A stretch of 5,056 nt of DNA. Origin: Nitrospirota bacterium. GTDB lineage: Bacteria > Nitrospirota > Thermodesulfovibrionia > Thermodesulfovibrionales > UBA1546. A model generated the notes under the pieces. The model saw only the letters and a program-made list of their open reading frames with translations, was not told the DNA's origin and ran no database searches. The stretch covers positions 1-5,056 of the forward strand of contig SCSY01000325.1 of the NCBI GenBank assembly GCA_004298625.1. Reading direction: 5' to 3'. The translations under genes and the position numbers were made by a program. This document shows positions 1-5,056 of this stretch, in pieces (position 1 is the stretch's first letter; every line of letters begins with the position of its first letter).

Positions 1-1708
1 AGACATTAGGCAGACAACCTGCATCGCAGGCGCCCTGGACATTGTTCTGTCCTCTGAGGGGATTTATGCCTGTATGTTCTCTTCCGATATTGCCGGTTAA
101 AAGGGCAAGATTTGCGATTGCATTCACGTTGTCTGTTCCATGGGTGTGTTGGGTTATTCCCAGTGTAAAAAATATCCCCGCTTTTCTCGATCCTCCGTAG
201 AGCCTTGCCGCCTTTATTATTTCTTCTTTAGGAATTCCTGTTATCTTGGAGGCATATTCAGGCGTAAATGACTCTATTGACTCTTTCCATTTGTCAAAAC
301 CGTCTGTCCTTGCAATAACAAATTCTTTGTTGTTAAGCCCCTCCTTTACTATTACGTGAGCTATTCCGTTTATGAGCGCTACATCAGTGCCAGGCCTCAG
401 CCTCAAGAATATCTCAGAGAATCGGACAAGCGGAACCCTTCTCGGATCCGCTACTATCATCCTTGCTCCGTTGCGTATCGCCTTAAGCATTCTGTTTGCG
501 ATGACCGGATGGGTCTCTTTTGTATTCGACCCGATTATAAAAATGACCTCCATACCTTCTATCTCTCGTATAGAATTCGTCATCGCTCCGGAGCCGAATA
601 TTGTGGCCAGACTGGCCACAGTAGGAGCGTGTCAGAGACGGGCGCAATGGTCGACGTTATTAGTGCCTATGCCGGTTCTCATGAATTTCTGGAACAAATA
701 GTTTTCCTCGTTGGTGCATTTGGCAGAAGAAAGTCCTGCAATCGAATCAGGGCCGTGTTTGCCTTTAATCTCTTTTAACTTTGACGCAACGTAATCGAGC
801 GCCTCGTCCCAGGAGACTTCCTTAAAAAGATTAGCTGTTAGCTGATAGCTGTCAGCTGATAGCTTTGGAGCTATTCTTATCATTGGTTTTTTCAGCCTGT
901 CGGGGCTATTTACGAATGTATAACCGAATCTGCCCTTAACACAGAGCCATCCCTCGTTCCATTTATCTTCCTTTGAGGTTACTCTTATAATTTCATTGCC
1001 CCTCACGTGAAGCGTGAGATTGCACCCGGTCCCGCAGTAGGAACACGTGGTGTCAATTTCCTTTATATCTTTCTGTCTGCCGCGCAAATTCCACGTCTTG
1101 CCTGTTAATGCGCCTGTCGGGCATACGGCAACACATTGGCCGCAGAACTCGCAGTCGAGGTCTCTTTCAAATGTAGGGCATATCTTGGATTTAAAGCCCC
1201 TGTATGTAAAATCTATGGCCTCGACGCCCTGAATCTCGTCGCAGACCTTTACGCACCTTCCGCAGAGAATGCATTTCTCCATGTCTCTTTCGATAAAAGG
1301 ATTTCCGTCTTTCTTGGCATAAATCCTTCTCTCGCCGCCGAACCTGTTCTCCCTTATGCCGTAAAAATATGCGAGCTCCTGCAAGGTGCAGTCTCCTGCC
1401 TTCTCGCAGATCATGCAGTCATTCGGATGGTCTGAAAGAATGAGTTCAAGGACGGTCCTTCGCAGGTCTTCAAGAGCCGGAGTCGAAGTTGTTATTTCCA
1501 TGCCCTCTGAAACAGGCGTTGTGCATGAGGTCAGCGGTCTTGGAACACCCTTGACTTCTACGATACAGAGCCTGCAGCCGCCGAAAGGAGTGAGTTTCGG
1601 ATGATGGCATAGGGTCGGTATCTCGATGTTCAGCATCCTGGCTGCATCGAGGACTGTCGTGCCTTCCGGAACCTCTATAGTTTTGTTGTCTATGGTTAAC
1701 TTAACCAT
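1..1708 (-). CDS. fdhA: Selenocysteine-containing NAD(P)-linked formate dehydrogenase, catalytic alpha subunit (partial; C-terminus beyond left edge)
   Basis: This is the catalytic subunit of a cytoplasmic formate dehydrogenase, interconverting formate and CO2 at a Mo- or W-bis-pterin centre. 569 residues are visible. The N-terminal half is NuoG-like: [2Fe-2S] ferredoxin ligands C34, C45, C48, C62; a His-Cys cluster H94, C98, C101, C107; and two [4Fe-4S] motifs, C146/149/152/156 and C186/189/192/196. The molybdopterin [4Fe-4S] domain follows (C222, C225, C229, C256), with K258 matching the electron-relay lysine of E. coli FdhH. Residue 359 is an in-frame UGA, read as selenocysteine and followed by His360. 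After it the frame stays open for 210 codons of clear FdhH similarity. Arg552, in the PLRGQNNVQGACD motif, lies 193 residues after Sec, the same spacing as U140-R333 in FdhH. The ATG at 1706-1708 has a GGAG 5 nt upstream and follows nuoF by 13 nt. A repeat-derived segment occupies residues ~282-293. A nonsense-mutated pseudogene is unlikely. Whether the metal is Mo or W cannot be told. Confidence 0.95.
602..620 (-). promoter_or_regulatory. Putative bacterial SECIS hairpin in fdhA mRNA
   Basis: In the mRNA a perfect 7-bp stem (UGUGGCC/GGCCACA) encloses the 5-nt loop AGUCU. The stem starts 11 nt after the UGA, and the loop G lies 19 nt after it. In E. coli fdhF the SelB-binding hairpin has a GGUCU-type loop about 18 nt after the UGA, so position and loop both fit. 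The hairpin lies within coding sequence and is translated. There is no obvious bulged U in the stem as in E. coli, so the exact SelB contacts may differ. Called by eye, without folding software. Confidence 0.82.
632..634 (-). other. In-frame UGA selenocysteine codon (Sec359 of FdhA)
   Basis: The minus-strand codon is TGA, in the context VDHCARL-U-HAPTVASL. E. coli FdhH has VDCCARV-U-HGPSVAGL, where U140 is the metal-ligating selenocysteine. Similarity continues on both sides without a gap, and the frame has no other stop before the window edge. Recoding is therefore far more likely than termination or a frameshift. It requires SelA, SelB, SelC and SelD elsewhere in the genome. Confidence 0.95.
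831..865 (-). repeat. Degenerate 7-bp tandem repeat (five units) inside fdhA
   Basis: On the coding strand five consecutive heptamers read AAGCTAT, CAGCTGA, CAGCTAT, CAGCTAA, CAGCTAA (consensus CAGCTRW); the last two are identical. They encode roughly residues 282-293 of FdhA, giving KLSADSYQLTAN. This segment falls between the PMIR and VSWDEAL motifs. E. coli FdhH, as I recall its sequence, has about 9 residues there against 19 here, so the repeat probably accounts for an insertion of about ten residues in a loop. The same kind of repeat, giving YQLSA-like peptides, is common in intergenic DNA of several phyla; that is from memory. The tract is 35 bp long, not a multiple of three. Confidence 0.85.
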
Positions 1709-1713
1709 CGTTT

Positions 1714-1718
1714 CTCCA
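1714..1718 (-). promoter_or_regulatory. Ribosome binding site of fdhA
   Basis: The coding strand reads TGGAG, 5 nt before the ATG at 1706-1708. It lies in the short gap after the nuoF stop, which supports this fdhA start. Confidence 0.7.
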
Positions 1719-1721
1719 CTT

Positions 1722-3500
1722 TTACTCTTTTTTCACTGCTTTGAATTTGCATACATCAAAACATGCGCCGCATTTTATGCATATCCCGGAATCTATAAAG
1801 TGAGGTTTCTTTTTTTCTCCTGTTATGGCCCCGGCAGGACAGGCCCTGAGGCATGCGCCGCAGCCCTTGCAGAATTGTTCGAGCACATAGTATGTCAGGA
1901 GTTCCTTGCATACCGCAGAAGGACATCTGCCCTCCAAGTGCGCCTCGTATTCATGTCTGAAATATTTTATTGTGCTCAGGATAGGATTGGGAGCGCCCTG
2001 GCCCAGGCCGCAGAGGGATGCCGCCTTTACATCCTTGCTGAGTTTTTCGAGAAGTTCGAGATCGCCTTCTTTTCCGGCGCCTTTTGTTATCCTGGTTAGA
2101 ATCTCAAGAAGTCTTTTGGTCCCTATCCTGCAGGGAACGCATTTCCCGCACGATTCGGCCTGAGTGAATTCGAGGAAGAACTTGGCTATATTTACCATGC
2201 AGTCTGTCTCATCAAGGACTACCATGCCGCCTGAGCCTACGAAGGATCCCGCCTTTATAAGCGATTCGTAGTCCACGCTCATATCCACCATGGCCGCAGG
2301 TATGCAGCCGCCAGAAGGCCCCCCTGTCTGGACTGCCTTAAGGGCCCTGTCGCCTTCGATTCCCCCGCCTATCTCGTAGACTATCTCCTTGAGAGAAATA
2401 CCCATCGGCACTTCGATTAAGCCGGAGTTTTTAATCTTTCCCGTCAAGGCAAAGACCTTTGTGCCTCTGGATTTTTCGGTGCCGAAGGATGCAAACCACC
2501 TGTCGCCGTTCCTTATGATATACGGGATATTGGCAAGGGTCTCTACATTATTTATCACCGTAGGTTTTCCCCATAATCCGTTGTAAACCGGGAACGGAGG
2601 CTTGGCCCTCGGCATTCCGCGCTGTCCCTCGATAGAGGCTATAAGCGCTGTTTCCTCTCCGCACACGAATGCGCCTGCTCCGAGCTTCACCTTTATATCG
2701 AAATTGAATTTTGTTCCAAGTATTTCTTTGCCGAGGAAACCGTTTTCCCTTGCATCCGATAAAGCCTTCCTGAGCCTTTCCACTGCGAGCGGATACTCTG
2801 CGCGGATATACACATAGCCCTTATCAGCGCCTATTGCATAAGCTCCGATAATCATGCCTTCAATGACGGCATGGGGGTTTCCCTCAATTACAGACCTGTC
2901 CATAAAAGCGCCGGGGTCGCCCTCATCGGCATTGCATATCAGATATTTCTGTTTTGAGTCCTGCTTTCCGGCTATCTCCCATTTGGCGCCTGTTGGAAAT
3001 CCTGCGCCGCCTCTTCCCCTCAGACCCGAAGCCTTGATTGTCTCTATCACATCCCCCGGCTTCATAGATGTCATGACTTTCTTTGCAGCCTCGTAACCCT
3101 TGACTCCTATATATGCGCTTATATCTTCCGGGTCAATCGAGCCGCAGTCCGAAAGAACGACCTTGAACTGTTTTTCATGAAATGCAAGGTAGTCTTCTCC
3201 GACCATCCATTCCCGGACCGGGTTTTTTTCGACTACGTGCTCTTTTACAATCCGCGGCACCATGTCGGATTTAATAAACTGATAGGTTGTCTTTTTATCC
3301 CCGATAATCACGTCAACCAGAACGTCTTTTGCGCAGAGTCCCCGGCATCCGACCTTATGCATGGAGCAGTTTTTTTTCACATCGGCTTTTATCCCTGCAA
3401 GTTCGAGTTCTTTCCTGAAGGCATCCAGAACTTCAACTCCGCCTGCGGCAATGCCGCCTGTTCCCATGCAGACTCTTATTGTCGTATTAGTTGCCTTCAT
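1722..3500 (-). CDS. nuoF: NuoF/HydB-like NAD(P)H-binding flavoprotein, formate dehydrogenase beta subunit with C-terminal 2x[4Fe-4S] domain
   Basis: This is the diaphorase subunit: it binds FMN and NAD(P)(H) and exchanges electrons with FdhA. Its 592 residues carry four parts. Residues 1-90 are a thioredoxin-like [2Fe-2S] domain with C11, C45, C52 and C56. Residues ~120-330 are the FMN/NADH domain, with GLRGRGGAGFPTGAKW (159-174), the ICNADEGDPGAF motif near 188 and CGEETALIASIEG near 280. Next come an SLBB-type segment (~345-430) and the NuoF [4Fe-4S] motif C451, C454, C457, C497. The C-terminus is a ferredoxin domain with C544/547/550/554 and C574/577/580/584. H521, C526 and C531 just before it resemble the zinc site reported in HydB, from memory. 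The domain order matches HydB/HndC rather than classical NuoF, which lacks the C-terminal ferredoxin. The gene starts 14 nt inside nuoE, so the two are probably translationally coupled. In the first domain, position 16 is Gly where a second Cys is usual. The family is certain; NAD versus NADP is not readable. Confidence 0.95.
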   Translation of the reverse strand: MKATNTTIRVCMGTGGIAAGGVEVLDAFRKELELAGIKADVKKNCSMHKVGCRGLCAKDVLVDVIIGDKKTTYQFIKSDMVPRIVKEHVVEKNPVREWMVGEDYLAFHEKQFKVVLSDCGSIDPEDISAYIGVKGYEAAKKVMTSMKPGDVIETIKASGLRGRGGAGFPTGAKWEIAGKQDSKQKYLICNADEGDPGAFMDRSVIEGNPHAVIEGMIIGAYAIGADKGYVYIRAEYPLAVERLRKALSDARENGFLGKEILGTKFNFDIKVKLGAGAFVCGEETALIASIEGQRGMPRAKPPFPVYNGLWGKPTVINNVETLANIPYIIRNGDRWFASFGTEKSRGTKVFALTGKIKNSGLIEVPMGISLKEIVYEIGGGIEGDRALKAVQTGGPSGGCIPAAMVDMSVDYESLIKAGSFVGSGGMVVLDETDCMVNIAKFFLEFTQAESCGKCVPCRIGTKRLLEILTRITKGAGKEGDLELLEKLSKDVKAASLCGLGQGAPNPILSTIKYFRHEYEAHLEGRCPSAVCKELLTYYVLEQFCKGCGACLRACPAGAITGEKKKPHFIDSGICIKCGACFDVCKFKAVKKE

Positions 3501-3960
3501 CTTTTAAGCCCTTTAAAGACTTTATCTCCTTGAGGAGTTTGTCCGATGTTGTTTTGCCGCGCACTTGTTTATTGATTATGATTACAGGAGCTATGCTGCA
3601 GGCCCCGACACAGTTGACCTTTTCAAGGGTGAATTCCATGTTTTTTGTCGTGTCTTCGTCTTCGGAAAGATTAAGCTCTTTTCTCAGGCCGTTTATCAGT
3701 CTTTCCGAGCCTTTAACATGGCATGCGGTTCCGCAGCACGCCGTGATAACATTCCTGCCTCTCGGTTTGAAGTGAAACTGGGAATAAAAAGTCGCCACGC
3801 CGAAGAAACGACTTGCGGGAATATCAAGTTTTTTTGAAAACCAGTTTATCGCATCTTCAGAGAGATATCCGAAAGAATCCTCAATATCCTGCAGAAGGGA
3901 TATGATATTGCCTTCGCTCTTTCTGTATTCTACCAGTATTTTTTCAAGTATTTGCTCCAT
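3487..3960 (-). CDS. nuoE: NuoE/HydC-like [2Fe-2S] subunit (formate dehydrogenase gamma subunit)
   Basis: This is a small thioredoxin-fold electron-transfer subunit of the NuoE/HndA/FdsG family. It has 157 residues from the start chosen, normal for the family. The N-terminal helical part includes DIEDSFGYLSEDAINW (25-40) and the family motif FFGVATFYSQFHF (52-64). The [2Fe-2S] ligands are C75 and C80 in CCGTACHVKG, and C117 and C121 in CVGACS. The frame extends 14 codons upstream to another ATG at 4000-4002, but that ATG is preceded by pyrimidine-rich sequence with no Shine-Dalgarno. The ATG at 3958-3960 has AAAGGA upstream and gives MEQILEKILVEYR, a typical NuoE beginning. It is the first gene of the formate dehydrogenase operon and overlaps nuoF by 14 nt. 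The order gamma-beta-alpha matches fdsGBA operons. Confidence 0.93.
   Translation of the reverse strand: MEQILEKILVEYRKSEGNIISLLQDIEDSFGYLSEDAINWFSKKLDIPASRFFGVATFYSQFHFKPRGRNVITACCGTACHVKGSERLINGLRKELNLSEDEDTTKNMEFTLEKVNCVGACSIAPVIIINKQVRGKTTSDKLLKEIKSLKGLKDEGN
3508..3514 (-). promoter_or_regulatory. Ribosome binding site of the nuoF-like gene
   Basis: The coding strand has AAAGGGC 7 nt before the ATG at 3498-3500. The site lies inside the nuoE coding sequence, consistent with translational coupling of the overlapping genes. Confidence 0.6.
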
Positions 3961-4126
3961 AAAAAATCTTGTCCTTTCAGATGTGGACTTTAAAACTAAC
4001 ATAGAAAAAGAAGGGCTGTAAAATAGGAAAATTCAATAGACCGATAAGCATTTCCTATCCGTATCCGCTTATTCAGAATATTTGATGAGGCTTTATAAGG
4101 TGGAGGGCGTCTCTGATGAAAACAAC
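3961..4126 (-). promoter_or_regulatory. Intergenic leader of the formate dehydrogenase operon, with short inverted repeats
   Basis: These 166 bp separate the surA_N-like gene from nuoE and are the natural place for the operon promoter. Two symmetric elements are visible: arms ATAAGC/GCTTAT at 4044-4049 and 4067-4072, separated by 17 bp, and the perfect 5+1+5 palindrome TATTCAGAATA at 4070-4080. Between the first pair of arms lie two ATCC direct repeats. They could be operator sites, but the regulator is unknown. I found no convincing sigma-70 or sigma-54 promoter pair, and no GC-rich hairpin with a U-tract that would terminate transcription from the upstream gene. Readthrough from hfq/surA_N is therefore possible. 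Confidence 0.3.
3972..3977 (-). promoter_or_regulatory. Ribosome binding site deciding the nuoE start
   Basis: The coding strand has AAAGGA, 11 nt before the ATG at 3958-3960. The spacing is slightly long. The alternative upstream ATG at 4000-4002 has no purine-rich site, so the shorter product is preferred. Confidence 0.6.
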
Positions 4127-4792
4127 TCAGGATATAAGCTGGCTGTTAATCTTGATCTTCATCTGTTTTTTCAGGCCGTCAACATAAGATTTTATAGCCC
4201 TTTCTTTTTTATCAGCCAGCGCCGTTTGTCTGAGAGCCTTTGCTATCTTCTCATCGCCTGATATCTGCGGTATTTTATCATCCGTCAGGTCAACGGATTC
4301 TCCGATGATTTTCTTTATTTTTGCAAGCGTCAATTCCTGTCTTTTTGCATTCTCGAACAGCTCGGGAGTAATCCTGTTAAGCTCCAGGGTCCTGAGATAT
4401 ATCTCCCTGTCGAATACATTGTTTCTTGTGAAGGCCTGCTCGTGCGTTATGGCATCTTCAACTTCTTCATCTTTTATTATTATCCCCATTTCTTTTGCAG
4501 CAAGCAGCAGCGCCTTTTCTTCTATAAGGGCGTCAAGCACTTTTTCCTTCAGCCTTAGTTTTTTTTCCATCTCTTCATCGAATTTCTCCTTATAGATGTC
4601 CCTGTAAAGGTTTCTGGCCCTGTCGTAGGTCCTCCAGTATTCTTCGAGCGTTATCTTTTCCTTTCCTACTTCAGCAACCGGGACCGTTGTTGACTTATCA
4701 ATCGGGCCGACATAAAAAAATATAAATGATATGATAATTAAAAAGAAGAATACATAGAAAAATTTTGCATGTTTCCTCATGAACTGAAGCAT
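4127..4792 (-). CDS. Membrane-anchored SurA_N/PpiD-like periplasmic chaperone-type protein lacking a PPIase domain
   Basis: This 221-residue protein has a short basic N-terminus (MLQFMRKHAK) and one strongly hydrophobic helix (~11-28), followed by a soluble part. The pattern matches the PpiD start (short charged N-terminus, single membrane anchor, periplasmic bulk). The soluble part begins with VPVAEVGKEKITLEEYWRTY (37-56), the VNG-x-I-x-x-x-E/Y signature that opens SurA N-terminal domains. A long helical region (~57-160) then contains EKVLDALIEEKALLLAAKEMGI and ITPELFENAKRQEL, as in SurA_N folds. No parvulin PPIase domain follows: the protein ends at KIKINSQLIS with a TGA. It probably binds unfolded secreted or outer-membrane proteins without isomerase activity. 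The ATG at 4790-4792 has a strong GGGGAGG upstream. It lies 36 nt after hfq and may be cotranscribed with it; a link to formate metabolism is not evident. Confidence 0.75.
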   Translation of the reverse strand: MLQFMRKHAKFFYVFFFLIIISFIFFYVGPIDKSTTVPVAEVGKEKITLEEYWRTYDRARNLYRDIYKEKFDEEMEKKLRLKEKVLDALIEEKALLLAAKEMGIIIKDEEVEDAITHEQAFTRNNVFDREIYLRTLELNRITPELFENAKRQELTLAKIKKIIGESVDLTDDKIPQISGDEKIAKALRQTALADKKERAIKSYVDGLKKQMKIKINSQLIS

Positions 4793-4802
4793 CTAATTAA
4801 TA

Positions 4803-4809
4803 CCTCCCC
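4803..4809 (-). promoter_or_regulatory. Strong ribosome binding site of the surA_N-like gene
   Basis: The coding strand reads GGGGAGG, 10 nt before the ATG at 4790-4792, in the 36-nt gap after hfq. It supports this ATG over the internal Met5. Confidence 0.7.
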
Positions 4810-4828
4810 GTAAAATAGTCATGGATTT

Positions 4829-5056
4829 TTATGCCTCGTTGTTCATTTCGAATCTCAGGTCTATATCTCTTTCAGGCACTACCGTTGATATGGCGTGTTT
4901 GTAAATCATCTGCTGGGATGCTTCCTTAAGAAGGACCACAAAGCTGTCAAACCCTTTAATCACGCCCTTTAACCTCACCCCATTAGTAAGATAGATAACT
5001 ACCGGAATCTTGTCTTTCCTGAGCTGGTTCAGATAGTTGTCCTGAAGGTTCTGGCC
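4829..5056 (-). CDS. hfq: RNA chaperone Hfq (partial; first few residues beyond right edge)
   Basis: Hfq is a hexameric Sm-like protein that pairs small RNAs with mRNAs. 75 residues are visible, read from the right edge to a TAA at 4829-4831. The visible part starts GQNLQDNYLNQLRKDKIPV, against E. coli [22 protein letters not shown], so only about three or more N-terminal residues are missing. The Sm1 motif is NGVRLKGVIKGFDSFVVLL and the Sm2 motif is YKHAISTVVP, with the KH pair that binds uridine-rich RNA ends on the proximal face. The position of E. coli Gln41 is Ser (FDSF). The C-terminus is short (ERDIDLRFEMNNEA), without the long flexible tail of enterobacterial Hfq. The start codon and promoter are outside the window. 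The next gene follows after 36 nt. Confidence 0.96.
   Translation of the reverse strand, partial: GQNLQDNYLNQLRKDKIPVVIYLTNGVRLKGVIKGFDSFVVLLKEASQQMIYKHAISTVVPERDIDLRFEMNNEA

Noticed and set aside
602..620. The tGTGGCC/GGCCACa palindrome as a transcription terminator or operator
   Set aside because: It lies inside conserved coding sequence, has no U-tract after it, and its place and loop fit a SECIS element.
356..778. Plus-strand open frame across the Sec codon region
   Set aside because: It is antisense to a highly conserved formate dehydrogenase coding region, and its product shows no recognisable motifs.
1..1708. fdhA as a pseudogene broken by a nonsense mutation at 632-634
   Set aside because: The UGA sits precisely at the known Sec position, there is a SECIS-like hairpin after it, and all downstream codons remain open and conserved.
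1626..3533. Several plus-strand open frames of 60-160 codons
   Set aside because: They are antisense to the NuoF-like gene and read as shadows of its codon usage.
4000..4002. Upstream ATG as the nuoE start (171-residue product)
   Set aside because: It has no Shine-Dalgarno, and the extra 14 residues do not resemble a NuoE N-terminus; the ATG at 3958-3960 has AAAGGA.
4075..4095. FNR/CRP-type site upstream of the operon
   Set aside because: Only a half-site-like TTGAT is visible; the second half with correct spacing is missing.
4081..4126. A PPIase extension of the SurA_N protein by readthrough of its TGA
   Set aside because: The downstream frame is short, meets another stop and shows no parvulin motif; no SECIS-like hairpin was seen after this TGA.

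Overview
All genes in this window are on the minus strand, so transcription runs from the right edge to the left. In that order they are: the 3' part of hfq; a small membrane-anchored SurA_N/PpiD-like protein; a NuoE-like [2Fe-2S] subunit; a NuoF-like flavoprotein; and the first ~570 residues of a large molybdenum- or tungsten-dependent formate dehydrogenase catalytic subunit (FdhA), which runs off the left edge.

The last three genes form a compact operon. nuoE and nuoF overlap by 14 nt, and nuoF and fdhA are 13 nt apart. Together they encode a soluble, cytoplasmic NAD(P)-linked formate dehydrogenase. Formate/CO2 chemistry takes place at the Mo/W-bis-pterin site of FdhA. Electrons pass through the NuoG-like iron-sulfur chain of FdhA to the FMN/NAD(H) site of the NuoF-like subunit, with the NuoE-like subunit carrying an extra [2Fe-2S] cluster. 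The NuoF-like subunit also has a C-terminal two-cluster ferredoxin domain, as in HydB/HndC of bifurcating hydrogenases. Ferredoxin coupling (electron bifurcation or confurcation) is therefore plausible but not shown.

The main point for annotation is that FdhA is a selenoprotein. Its frame is interrupted by one UGA at 632-634 (minus), exactly where the selenocysteine of E. coli FdhH lies. The frame is then open to the window edge with full formate dehydrogenase similarity. A 7-bp stem with a 5-nt GU-containing loop starts 11 nt after the UGA and fits a bacterial SECIS. An automatic caller would split or truncate this gene. A second oddity is a degenerate 7-bp tandem repeat inside fdhA (831-865), which adds about ten residues to a loop between domains.

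The organism is a Gram-negative-type bacterium: it has Hfq and a SurA_N/PpiD-like envelope protein, and it needs selenocysteine machinery. Moderate GC content, frequent ATA/AGG/AGA codons and an anaerobic-type formate dehydrogenase suggest an anaerobe such as Nitrospirota or Desulfobacterota, but this is only an impression. The only sizeable non-coding stretch is the 166 bp at 3961-4126, which should hold the promoter of the formate dehydrogenase operon. I see short inverted repeats there but no convincing promoter or terminator. No tRNA, rRNA, CRISPR array or insertion sequence is visible.
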